Of a stretch of 40,249 nucleotides of DNA, positions 7,928 through 15,443 are shown piece by piece. The stretch spans positions 1-40,249 of the forward strand of contig JAIYCG010000013.1 of the NCBI GenBank assembly GCA_027488115.1, read 5' to 3'. The DNA is from Comamonadaceae bacterium (GTDB lineage Bacteria; Pseudomonadota; Gammaproteobacteria; Burkholderiales; Burkholderiaceae_C). The position numbers were made by a program, and so were the translations under genes. The stretch's first letter is position 1, and each line of letters starts with the position of its first letter. A model generated the notes under the pieces. That model had not been told where the DNA came from. It ran no database searches and saw nothing but the letters and a program-made list of their open reading frames with translations.

Positions 7928-9385
7928 TTATTTCGGTTTGGGTGTTTTTTGTGGCCGATGCCAATTGGCAATGCTGGTCTGCCTGCCACGCGCCACACTC
8001 AAAGCACCCGGTTCGGTACTTTTTGAAATGGTAGAACCACCCCCCACAGTGCCGCCAGCACCTATGGTAACGGGCGCAATGAGCACGCAATTGCTGCCAA
8101 TGTGCACATCGGCTTCAATCACGGTGCGATGCTTGTTGGCGCCGTCGTAATTGGCGGTGATACTTCCAGCACCATAGTTCACGCGCTCACCCACTGTGGC
8201 ATCGCCCAAGTAGGCCAAGTGATTGGCTTTAGCGCCTTTGGCCAAGGTAGAATTTTTCACTTCCACAAAATTGCCGATGTGCACTTCGGCGGCCAATTGG
8301 GCACCGGGCCTCAAGCGTGCAAAGGGGCCAATGAGAGCACCCTCGCCCACCGTCACGCCCAACTTCTCGCCATCAATGTGCGTAAAGGCATGAATGACAG
8401 CACCGGCAGCAATGCGCGCGTTGGCAATCACGCAGTTGGGGCCAATGCGCACGCCTTCACCTAAATGGACTTGGCCTTCAAACACGCAGTTCACATCGAT
8501 TTCCACATCGGCTTCGCAGTGCAATTCGCCGCGCACATCCAAGCGCGCAGGGTCGGCCAGTCGCACGCCTTGCAGCATCAATTCGTTGGCATTTTTCAAC
8601 TGATACGCACGCTCCAATTGCGCCAATTGTTGCGGGCTGTTCACGCCCGTCACTTGCATCTCGTCTTGAATTCGATGCGCCACCACTTTCACACCATCTG
8701 CCACAGCCCACTTGACCACATCGGTGAGGTAGTACTCTCCTTGGGCATTATGGTTGTCCAGTTTGGCCAGCCACGTTTTGAGTTGTTTGGCAGGCACAGC
8801 CATGATGCCGCTGTAAACCTCTTGAATTTGCAGCTGTTCAGGGCTGGCGTCTTTTTGCTCCACGATGGCCAGCACATGGCCGCCTTGTGCGTTGCGCACA
8901 ATGCGGCCGTAGCCAGTGGGGTTGTGCATTTCAAGGGTAAGCAAGGCCAAACAATCGGCAGACGATGCTGCGTCACGAACGCAGTTCATGAGGGCCTGAA
9001 GCGTATCGGCTTGGGTCAGGGGCACATCGCCCGACAACACCACCACCAAGCCATCATCGGCCAATACCGGCACCGTTTGTTGCACAGCATGGCCAGTGCC
9101 CAACTGCGGTTCTTGCCTGACAAATTTGAGGGCCAAAGCACTTGTGGCTTTTGAAACAGCAGCTTCAACTTCTTCAGCGCCGTGACCCGTGATCACAATG
9201 GCAGACCGTGCTTTGAGTTGCGCAGCGGTGTCCAGCACATGACCCAACAATGGTTTGCCGGCCAAGCGCTGCAAAACCTTGGGCAAGCGGCTCTTCATTC
9301 GAGTACCCTTACCCGCGGCCATGACAACCACGTCCAGCGGCCGTTCAAGCGAAAATGTGGAGTGATTAACAGAGGTGTCCGGCAT
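7928..9385 (-). CDS. glmU: Bifunctional UDP-GlcNAc pyrophosphorylase / GlcN-1-P acetyltransferase
   Basis: This 485-residue enzyme acetylates glucosamine-1-phosphate and then couples it to UTP, giving UDP-GlcNAc for peptidoglycan and lipopolysaccharide. The N-terminal nucleotidyltransferase has VVVMAAGKGTRM and the uridylyl-site residues in GTGHAV and LSGDVPL. The C-terminal half is a left-handed beta-helix of hexapeptide repeats (IGPNCVI, IGPFARLRPGA, GNFVEVKNS, NYGAGSITANYDGANKHRT). The start is ATG 9385 (MPDTSVNH), with AAGGAT about 10 nt upstream. Starts further out lie inside the divergent lipoprotein gene. Its ATG overlaps the start codon of that gene. It converges on the Lrp-type regulator, beyond which lies glmS. 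Confidence 0.95.
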   Translation of the reverse strand: MPDTSVNHSTFSLERPLDVVVMAAGKGTRMKSRLPKVLQRLAGKPLLGHVLDTAAQLKARSAIVITGHGAEEVEAAVSKATSALALKFVRQEPQLGTGHAVQQTVPVLADDGLVVVLSGDVPLTQADTLQALMNCVRDAASSADCLALLTLEMHNPTGYGRIVRNAQGGHVLAIVEQKDASPEQLQIQEVYSGIMAVPAKQLKTWLAKLDNHNAQGEYYLTDVVKWAVADGVKVVAHRIQDEMQVTGVNSPQQLAQLERAYQLKNANELMLQGVRLADPARLDVRGELHCEADVEIDVNCVFEGQVHLGEGVRIGPNCVIANARIAAGAVIHAFTHIDGEKLGVTVGEGALIGPFARLRPGAQLAAEVHIGNFVEVKNSTLAKGAKANHLAYLGDATVGERVNYGAGSITANYDGANKHRTVIEADVHIGSNCVLIAPVTIGAGGTVGGGSTISKSTEPGALSVARGRQTSIANWHRPQKTPKPK

Positions 9386-10277
9386 GTCGAAATTATCCTT
9401 TGGGTACCGAATTATCACGGCTTCTTTGGTAGCCGTGTCGATGAGCGCCATTTTCACAGGATGCAGTGCTGTTCGATTAGGCTACAACAAGCTGCCAGAA
9501 ATTGCATCTTGGTATTTAGACAGCTACATTGATTTCACCGACTCGCAAGGCCCACAAGCCAAAGTAGCCCTGCAAAAGCTTCAATCTTGGCACCGCAAAG
9601 AAGAGCTGCCTGCCATGGCAGAGTTGCTTGTTCAGGCCCAAACACTGGCCCCGCAAAACATCACCCCCGAACAAGCCTGCAAAGTTTGGGAAGGTGCGCA
9701 AGTTCGCATTGAGGCTCTGATTCAGGAAAGCGCTCGCTTGGCTGCGCCCGTGGTGTCGCAGTTGACGGCCAAGCAACTCAAGCACTTAGAAAAAGAGTGG
9801 GCAACGCGGAATGAGGACTGGAAAAAAAATTGGCTTCAAGGCACAGTAGATACTCGCTTGAAAAAGCGCGTTGACCTTGCTGCAGAGCGCTTCAATTCTT
9901 TTTATGGCGATTTGAATTCGGAGCAGAGGCAGTTGCTCAAACAGCAATTTTTGCAGTCGGCTTGGACGCCAGAATGGGGCTATCAATTGCGCCTGAAGCG
10001 TCAACAAGAACAGTTAAGTGCGCTGCAGGCGATGTCTTCAGAAATTAACAAACCTGGCATGCCCTTGCCGCAAGTAGAAAAAGCGTTGCAAGCATTGATG
10101 TTGCAATCAGTGCGCCCCAACGACGCAATCGATCTGTCCAAGCAACTTTTGTTAGAGCAACAAGCCTGCCAAAATTTAGCGCAACTTCACAACATCATGA
10201 CCCCCGCCCAACGCTTGAAAGCGCAACGCAAACTCAAAGACTATGAAACCGATGTGCGCGAACTCATGAAGATTTAA
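9384..10277 (+). CDS. DUF6279-type lipoprotein
   Basis: This protein of about 297 residues carries a lipoprotein signal peptide: a hydrophobic stretch, then AIFTGC with the lipidated cysteine at residue 27. The mature N-terminus SAVRLGYNKLPEIASWYLDS followed by YIDFTDSQ matches the DUF6279 family pattern (RLxYNxL...W.LDxYxDxxxxQ). The rest is rich in Q, K, L and A and probably helical. It is likely anchored in the outer membrane facing the periplasm. Function is unknown. The ATG at 9384 has AGAGG at 9371-9375 as ribosome site. A GTG at 9375 is in frame but would consume that site. Its start codon overlaps that of glmU on the other strand. Palindrome copy 2 begins 8 nt after the stop. Confidence 0.75.
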   Translation: MSKLSFGYRIITASLVAVSMSAIFTGCSAVRLGYNKLPEIASWYLDSYIDFTDSQGPQAKVALQKLQSWHRKEELPAMAELLVQAQTLAPQNITPEQACKVWEGAQVRIEALIQESARLAAPVVSQLTAKQLKHLEKEWATRNEDWKKNWLQGTVDTRLKKRVDLAAERFNSFYGDLNSEQRQLLKQQFLQSAWTPEWGYQLRLKRQQEQLSALQAMSSEINKPGMPLPQVEKALQALMLQSVRPNDAIDLSKQLLLEQQACQNLAQLHNIMTPAQRLKAQRKLKDYETDVRELMKI

Positions 10278-10285
10278 TTGGGAAT

Positions 10286-10460
10286 ACAAATGGGGTCAAC
10301 AAATGGGGTCAGATCAACATTAATTTGGTCAATCAAAGGGGGTAAAGCCTAAGGGGGCTTCCTCATACTGGGGTACCAGAAATCGTTCAGCCCCCTTAGG
10401 CTTTACCCCCTTTGATTGGAAATTAATGTTGATCTGACCCCATTTGTTGACCCCATTTGT
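10286..10460. repeat. Long palindromic repeat, copy 2
   Basis: This 175-bp palindrome lies between two convergent genes. The 41-nt outer arms (10286-10326 and 10420-10460) are exact complements and contain a mirrored tandem duplication of ACAAATGGGGTCA. The 29-bp inner stems (10331-10359 and 10389-10417, GGGGGTAAAGCCTAAGGGGG) are also exact complements. The core of 29 nt (10360-10388) holds a small CTGG/CCAG hairpin around a KpnI-like GGTACC. Left and right junctions differ (GGTC versus GG), which gives the element a direction. It occupies almost the entire gap between the two stop codons. Confidence 0.94.
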
Positions 10461-10478
10461 TTGACCTCAATTAGATTT

Positions 10479-11477
10479 TCAGTCCTGAAGCGCTTTCCAC
10501 ATTTCCATGTCACGCTCTGCGGTCCAAATACGGGGATTCTTGATACCCGAGGCTTCGTCATAAGCTCGGGTGACATCGAAGGGCAAGCAGTGTTCATAGA
10601 TGAACACGTGACCAAAAACAGGGTCCATGCTTTTGCGGGTGTGGGCCATGGCGGCTTTTAAGTCCATCTTGCCAGCTACCGCTTCTTTGCCGGCATTGAA
10701 CAAAGTTTCAACCCAGCGCTTGGTGTAGTCCAAGGCTTTGTTCACATTGTCTTGGCCCTTCATGGCTTCACCTCGGCCCGGCACAATGGCTTCGGCCTTC
10801 AAGGCGCGCAAGGCCTCTAAGGTGGCAGGCCACTCTTGCAGTTGTGCATCACCTGTGTACACGCCAGCCTCATATTCGACCAAATCGCCTGAGAAAAGTA
10901 CTTTCTCTTCCTCCACCCAAGCAATGGTGTCACCGCGGGTGTGGCCATATCCAGGGCTCCAAATTTGAACCTTTACGCCCCCTAAATCGATCACCAACTT
11001 GCCAGGCACTTCGCCTTTGGTGGCATCGCCACCGCCAATGACCATGGTGGGCCACGTGAGGCCAGGCACTTCTTCTGCACCGCGGAACAAACGCGGAAAG
11101 CGCTCCATCTCGCTCTTCATGTCTTGCTCGCCGCGCTCTACAATCAATTCGTAAGTGCCTTGGCTGGCAATCACCTCTGTGGCGCCTTCGGCCGCATAAG
11201 CACTTGCACCCAACACGCGCACAGCATGGTAGTGCGTGAGCAACACATACTTGATGGGCTTGTCACTGATGGTGCGAATTTGCTTGATCAAATCGCGCGC
11301 CATGCCAGGCGTGGCCGTGGCATCGCTCACCATGATGAACTTGTCGCCAATGATCACACCAGAATTAGGGTCACCCTCGGCGGTGTAAGCCCAGCAGTGC
11401 TTGCTGAGTTGCTCAAACTTAATGACCTTGTCTGCCAGGTCGGCTTGTGATGCAAATGCTTTTGTAGCTTGGTTCAT
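10479..11477 (-). CDS. MBL-fold metallohydrolase-like protein with an altered metal motif
   Basis: This 332-residue protein of the metallo-beta-lactamase fold has no evident signal peptide. The canonical HxHxDH motif appears as H82-Y-H84-A-V-R87, so the aspartate and third histidine are replaced by V86 and R87. Later metal ligands are still present: H179 in YGHTRGDT and D198 in FSGDLVE. The C-terminal 100 residues resemble the helical extension of SDSA/alkyl-sulfatase-like or glyoxalase-II-like relatives, but I cannot assign a substrate. A single-metal enzyme or non-hydrolytic role is possible. A GGAG ribosome site lies 12 nt before the ATG. It follows the TetR gene on the same strand with palindrome copy 3 between, so it may be the target of that regulator. 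Confidence 0.75.
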   Translation of the reverse strand: MNQATKAFASQADLADKVIKFEQLSKHCWAYTAEGDPNSGVIIGDKFIMVSDATATPGMARDLIKQIRTISDKPIKYVLLTHYHAVRVLGASAYAAEGATEVIASQGTYELIVERGEQDMKSEMERFPRLFRGAEEVPGLTWPTMVIGGGDATKGEVPGKLVIDLGGVKVQIWSPGYGHTRGDTIAWVEEEKVLFSGDLVEYEAGVYTGDAQLQEWPATLEALRALKAEAIVPGRGEAMKGQDNVNKALDYTKRWVETLFNAGKEAVAGKMDLKAAMAHTRKSMDPVFGHVFIYEHCLPFDVTRAYDEASGIKNPRIWTAERDMEMWKALQD

Positions 11478-11494
11478 TTCATTCTCCGGTGATA

Positions 11495-11671
11495 AATTAA
11501 TTTAATTGGGGTCATTTAATTGGGGTCAGATCAACATTAATTTGGTCAATCAAAGGGGGTAATGCCTAAGGGGGCTTCCTCATACTGGGGTACCAGAAAT
11601 CGTTCAGCCCCCTTAGGCATTACCCCCTTTGATTGGAAATTAATGTTGATCTGACCCCAATTAAATTAATT
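11495..11671. repeat. Long palindromic repeat, copy 3
   Basis: This is a 177-bp palindrome between tetR and the MBL gene. It has the same architecture as copy 2 but with a TAATGCC/GGCATTA stem segment in place of TAAAGCC/GGCTTTA; both arms are changed together. The left end carries two 14-bp tandem units TTTAATTGGGGTCA (11501-11514 and 11515-11528), whereas the right end has one. The extreme ends AATTAATTTAATT and complement are specific to this copy. The right end overlaps the last codons and stop of tetR; the left end lies 17 nt before the MBL start. Confidence 0.94.
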
Positions 11672-12295
11672 CAAACCCTTCTCAAGAAGGGCAATGACTT
11701 CTTCCGCGAAGGCCACATAAGAGATGGGGCCACCGGGGCGAAGCCAGGTGAAGGTCCAGTTGATCATACCGAACAGCATCATGGTGATTGCCGTTTGGTT
11801 GGAGGTATTCAAGCGGCCCGGATAGGCACGGCGCAAAGCTCGGGTGACGGCGGCCACCACATCGCGTTGGCGGTTCAAAATAAGTTCGCGGGGAGAAATA
11901 GCAGGCGACCCCAAATGCTCGTCTGGCACATCGCTTAAAAACTGCGTGTCATTGAGCAGCGCCACATGCCGAGTGGCCGAAGTCTCATACTCCTGCAAAA
12001 ACGCGCGAATGAGCTCATGCAAAGCAGCGCGATCGTCCAAGTTGCGACGTTGTGCCGTCGCTTCCGTCAAAGCAATGAGCGACAACAAACGCTGTGTATA
12101 GCGATCCATCAAGTCAAACAGAATGGCTTCTTTGCTGTCGTAATAATGGTAGAGACGCGCCTTCGAGGTGCCACATGCCGTGGCAATTTCATTCATGCTG
12201 GCAGCAGGGTAACTGCGATCGGCAAAACACTGCGCTGCGATGTCCAAAATACCATCGCGCTTGATGTCGTGGGTGGCGGATTTAGGTCTAGCCAT
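11666..12295 (-). CDS. TetR/AcrR family transcriptional regulator
   Basis: This 209-residue regulator has an N-terminal TetR helix-turn-helix at about residues 33-52 (MNEIATACGTSKARLYHYYD), preceded by the usual helix GILDIAAQCFADRSY. The C-terminal ligand-binding and dimerisation domain is helical, with a tryptophan-rich segment MINWTFTWLRPGG. The ATG at 12295 gives a standard-length protein. Its last codons and stop lie inside the right end of palindrome copy 3, which raises the possibility that the element supplied the present stop codon. The next gene on the strand is the MBL-fold protein, a plausible target. The inducer is unknown. Confidence 0.9.
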   Translation of the reverse strand: MARPKSATHDIKRDGILDIAAQCFADRSYPAASMNEIATACGTSKARLYHYYDSKEAILFDLMDRYTQRLLSLIALTEATAQRRNLDDRAALHELIRAFLQEYETSATRHVALLNDTQFLSDVPDEHLGSPAISPRELILNRQRDVVAAVTRALRRAYPGRLNTSNQTAITMMLFGMINWTFTWLRPGGPISYVAFAEEVIALLEKGLN

Positions 12296-12357
12296 TATGA
12301 GGAGTTACCTGATTTATTTTTCTGCGCGACAACTTCAACAACAATGGACTCAGCAAA

Positions 12358-12945
12358 TCAGCCAACAGGCCAAACCACCCCATTGTCATTGAGGATGGCA
12401 TCCAGCGGTACGTCGTGCAACTCGGGCTCAAAATCATCTACATAGCCTTGGGTAAAACCTAAACCCACCGTATAGGGTTTAGGTTCAATAGAGGCCAAAG
12501 TGCGATCATAAAAACCACCGCCATAACCCAAACGATAGCCCCCTGCGCTGTAACCCACACAAGGCACAAACAACAAAGTGGGCACAATGATTTCAGTGTC
12601 TTTGGGCTTGGGAATGCCAAAAGCATCTTCCTCCATGGGGCAACCCGGGTACCAGGCATGAAAGGTCAGTGTTTTGTGTACTTTGTCGACCACAGGCAGG
12701 CCAATGCGGCGCAACTGAGACTCTCCCGTTAACTCGCCATCCTCTTTCCAGCGGTGCAGGGCTGGCAGTGGGTCAAACTCACCCTTGATGGGCCAATAAG
12801 CCCCAATCACCAACTCGGGACGACCAAACAACCAAATGCGCATGACCCTTTGCAGGGCGTCGCTGCGCTCTAAACGGTCCATCATATTGAGGCGCGCGTT
12901 CAACAAGTCTTGGCGAATTTGTTTTTTGGCTTCTGATTTGTCCAT
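12358..12945 (-). CDS. fau: 5-formyltetrahydrofolate cyclo-ligase
   Basis: This 195-residue enzyme converts 5-formyl-THF to 5,10-methenyl-THF using ATP, returning a dead-end folate to the one-carbon pool. The signature near the C-terminus, YRLGYGGGFYDRTLA, matches the family GxGxGYYDR ATP/folate site, and an N-terminal basic helix KKQIRQDLLNAR is present. The start is ATG 12945 (MDKSEAKKQ). The open frame continues 65 codons upstream, but that part lies antisense within the lytic transglycosylase gene and has no family resemblance. It is divergent from that gene with 9 bp between start codons. It stops 62 bp downstream of the TetR start. Confidence 0.9.
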   Translation of the reverse strand: MDKSEAKKQIRQDLLNARLNMMDRLERSDALQRVMRIWLFGRPELVIGAYWPIKGEFDPLPALHRWKEDGELTGESQLRRIGLPVVDKVHKTLTFHAWYPGCPMEEDAFGIPKPKDTEIIVPTLLFVPCVGYSAGGYRLGYGGGFYDRTLASIEPKPYTVGLGFTQGYVDDFEPELHDVPLDAILNDNGVVWPVG

Positions 12946-12954
12946 AATCGACCT

Positions 12955-14946
12955 ATGCAATTGACACAGATTTTGACATCGCTTGGGGCCTTCGTCCTCA
13001 TTTTGTCCTTCATGAACCCTGTCTTGGGCCAAACAAATGTCCCAAACAAGGCCGATGAGGTCATTTTGGAGATGAATCAGGCCTTTAAAAAGAACGACAA
13101 GGCCCAGCTTACGCGCCTGCTGCCCAGGGCCAAAGGCCACGCTTTAGAGTCTTGGGCCGCCTATTGGGAACTTCGGGTCAGGTTAGACCAAGCCAGCAGC
13201 TCTGAAATTCAGCAATTCTTATCGCAATACGCTGGCACCTATGCCGAAGACCGCTTGCGCAACGACTGGTTGCTGCAATTGGGCAGGCAAAGGGAATGGA
13301 GCGAATTTGCAAAGGAATATCCCCGCTTTCGCATGAACGATGACCGGGAAGTTCGATGCTACGCGTTGTCAACAGACGCTTTCATTCAAAAACCTGAAAC
13401 AACTGCAGAGCTAAAACGCCTCTGGTATGCCTTCAGAGACACCGAAGACGGCTGCACCTACGCTGCTGAAAAACTTCACGATCTCAAAAAAATTGATTCA
13501 CTTGACTTGTGGCGCAAAGCGCGCCTGGCCATGGACAACAACCGGCCTCGCGCAGCTCAGTTGGCACTCAACATTGAATCGGTTGAGTTGGGCAAACAAG
13601 CTGTCTTAATTCACGCGGACCCGCAAATATATTTAGACAAACGCATATTGGCCATCACCAAAAAACGCAAAGAATTGTCGGTGTTAGCGCTCATTCGCAT
13701 TGCCAACACCGACCCCGACAAAGCAGCACAACTCATTGAAAAAAAATGGGGCCTGATGCTCACCAAAGAAGAGCACAACTGGGTGTGGGCCGTGATCGGG
13801 AAACAGGCCGCTCAAAAGCTGCAAGACAACGCCCACAGCTATTTCAACAAAGTGAGCCGCAATCAAGATTTGAATGACGATTTGCTCATTTGGAAAACGC
13901 GTACAGCGCTAAGAAGCGGCGACTGGAAAGCTGTGGTCTCTGCCATCGACGCCATGGACAGCGCTAAGCAAGACCCCACTTGGATTTACTGGAAAGCACG
14001 AGGCCAATTGGCAGCCAATCCCTCGGCCACAGAGGCCATGCGCTTAGAAGCCTTGGCCGCTCTGCAAAGCATTGCCAGTGTCAAGGGCTTCTACGAACAG
14101 CTCGCCATGGAAGAGCTTGGCCTAGCGATTACAGCGCCAGCCAAGCCAGAGTCTCTGTCACCGCAAGAAAAGTCGGTGGCAGCCCAAAATGTGGGGCTTC
14201 AACGCGCCTTGAGCGCACTGAGTTTAGGCCTTCGATCTGAAGGCAATCGCGAATGGAACTACACCACCAACTTGCACACACCAGGCGGCATGGGTGAACG
14301 CGAGTTGTTGGCAGCAGCTGACCTGGCCTGCAGCAAACAAGTGTGGGATCGTTGTATCAACACCAGCGATCGCACCAAAACTCAAATTGATTTTGATCAG
14401 CGCTTTCCAATGCCTCTGAAAGAAACGGTTTTTCGCAAAGCCAAAGAAATCCAACTTGACCCTGCTTATGTGTATGGCCTGATTCGCCAAGAAAGCCGTT
14501 TCATCATGGACGCCAAATCGGTGGTGGGTGCCGCTGGCTTGATGCAAGTCATGCCGGCCACAGCCAAATGGACTGCCAAGAAAATTGGCATGACGAATTT
14601 CCAACCCCATCAAATCACTGATCAAGAGGTCAATGTGGCCATTGGTACCGGTTATTTAAAGTTGGTGTTAGAAGACTTCGATGGCTCCATGCCCTTAGCC
14701 GCAGCGGCCTACAACGCAGGCCCAAGCAGATCGCGCGCATGGCGCAAAGGCCCCGTGCTGGAAGCCGCCATCTGGGCTGAAAACATCCCCTTCAACGAAA
14801 CGCGCGACTATGTGAAGAAGGTTTTGTCGAACACTACCAATTACGCCGCCATCATTACCGGTCAACCTCAATCTCTCAAGGCACGATTGGGCACCGTCGG
14901 CCCTCGTAACTCTCAAGCTCCCGCTGAAAACACTGACTTGCCGTGA
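12955..14946 (+). CDS. slt: Soluble lytic murein transglycosylase (Slt70-like)
   Basis: This 663-residue periplasmic enzyme cleaves the MurNAc-GlcNAc bond to give 1,6-anhydroMurNAc ends. A signal peptide covers residues 1-25 (hydrophobic stretch, then NPVLG). A long alpha-superhelical region (about 30-480) of TPR-like helices forms the Slt70 ring. The C-terminal goose-lysozyme-type SLT domain has YGLIRQESRF with catalytic E513, then GAAGLMQVMPATA and AAAYNAGPSR. A conserved ENIPFNETRDYVKKV tail follows. Its anhydro-muropeptide products would feed AnmK, also encoded in this window. The start has no clear Shine-Dalgarno and lies 9 bp from the divergent folate gene. Palindrome copy 4 begins 35 nt after the stop. 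Confidence 0.93.
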   Translation: MQLTQILTSLGAFVLILSFMNPVLGQTNVPNKADEVILEMNQAFKKNDKAQLTRLLPRAKGHALESWAAYWELRVRLDQASSSEIQQFLSQYAGTYAEDRLRNDWLLQLGRQREWSEFAKEYPRFRMNDDREVRCYALSTDAFIQKPETTAELKRLWYAFRDTEDGCTYAAEKLHDLKKIDSLDLWRKARLAMDNNRPRAAQLALNIESVELGKQAVLIHADPQIYLDKRILAITKKRKELSVLALIRIANTDPDKAAQLIEKKWGLMLTKEEHNWVWAVIGKQAAQKLQDNAHSYFNKVSRNQDLNDDLLIWKTRTALRSGDWKAVVSAIDAMDSAKQDPTWIYWKARGQLAANPSATEAMRLEALAALQSIASVKGFYEQLAMEELGLAITAPAKPESLSPQEKSVAAQNVGLQRALSALSLGLRSEGNREWNYTTNLHTPGGMGERELLAAADLACSKQVWDRCINTSDRTKTQIDFDQRFPMPLKETVFRKAKEIQLDPAYVYGLIRQESRFIMDAKSVVGAAGLMQVMPATAKWTAKKIGMTNFQPHQITDQEVNVAIGTGYLKLVLEDFDGSMPLAAAAYNAGPSRSRAWRKGPVLEAAIWAENIPFNETRDYVKKVLSNTTNYAAIITGQPQSLKARLGTVGPRNSQAPAENTDLP

Positions 14947-14966
14947 CGGAGCAAGTTTGGAGGATA

Positions 14967-14981
14967 GGGTGAGGGGGCTTC
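14967..14981. repeat. Possible remnant of another palindrome copy
   Basis: The 15 bases GGGTGAGGGGGCTTC match the inner stem/core junction of copy 5 (GGGTAAGGGGGCTTC) at 14 of 15 positions. They abut the left end of copy 4 exactly. They could be a decayed or partly deleted earlier element, or the scar of a rearrangement. The match is short and G-rich, so chance is not excluded. Confidence 0.35.
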
Positions 14982-15134
14982 AAACAATTGGGGTCAGATC
15001 AACATTAATTTGGTCAATCAAAGGGGGTAATGCCTAAGGGGGCTGAACGATTTCTGGTACCCCAGTATGAGGAAGCCCCCTTAGGCTTTACCCCCTTTGA
15101 TTGGAAATTAATGTTGATCTGACCCCAATTGTTT
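14982..15134. repeat. Long palindromic repeat, copy 4 (core inverted relative to arms)
   Basis: This 153-bp palindrome lies between the convergent slt and PHA-family genes. The ends read AAACAATTGGGGTCAG and complement. Arm polarity (GGTC junction on the left, GG on the right) matches copies 2 and 3. The 29-nt core, however, reads GAACGATTTC...TATGAGGA on the plus strand, the reverse of its orientation in those copies. The left stem carries TAATGCC (as copy 3) while the right carries GGCTTTA (as copy 2), giving the single stem mismatch in the element. The last base of the element is the first base of the reverse-strand TGA stop of the PHA-family gene. Confidence 0.93.
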
Positions 15135-15439
15135 CAGCCGAGCAATTTGTCTAAGTTGCTGGTAATCTTTTCTTCAATTTTGTCTTTAAAAGACGCCATC
15201 AAAAATCCCAGTTCTAATTTCATGGTGAGTTGTGAAGCAGACACTTCCAAATAGCCTGAAGCGCCAGCACGTTCAAAGTTCAAGCGGTCTTGAACTTCGC
15301 CTTGATCGTTGGATTGATTGGCCACATAAGTGCAGTCCATGCCCCAATCGGCTTCTGCTTCTTGTTGCCACTTTGCTGCTACGGCACGGGCTTTTTCCAG
15401 GCCCAATGCATGTGAGCGTTGAATCAAAATTTCTGACAT
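15134..15439 (-). CDS. Polyhydroxyalkanoic acid system family protein
   Basis: This 101-residue protein resembles the PHA_gran_rgn family (TIGR02610-type) found in PHA-accumulating proteobacteria. Typical features are the start MSEILIQRSHALGLEKARAV, a WQQEAEADWGMDC segment, and a C-terminal amphipathic helix ending with FKDKIEEKITSNLDKLLG. The family is associated with PHA granules by genome context, and its biochemical role is unclear. It begins 4 bp after the stop of the upstream molybdopterin oxidoreductase gene on the same strand, so the two are probably cotranscribed, although no functional link is obvious. The stop codon touches palindrome copy 4. Confidence 0.8.
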   Translation of the reverse strand: MSEILIQRSHALGLEKARAVAAKWQQEAEADWGMDCTYVANQSNDQGEVQDRLNFERAGASGYLEVSASQLTMKLELGFLMASFKDKIEEKITSNLDKLLG

Positions 15440-15443
15440 ACCT

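Noticed and set aside
10416..10661. Open frames beginning MEINVDLTP at copies 2 and 3 (also 11633-11938)
   Set aside because: They start inside the palindrome arm and run antisense through the MBL and TetR genes. The shared N-terminus is repeat sequence, not a protein family.
12946..13140. N-terminal extension of the folate cyclo-ligase by 65 residues
   Set aside because: It is antisense to the slt signal peptide region and has no resemblance to the family; MDKSEAKK is the natural start.
10286..15134. CRISPR array or composite transposon
   Set aside because: The repeats are palindromes kilobases apart separated by intact housekeeping genes, with no spacers, cas genes or transposase.
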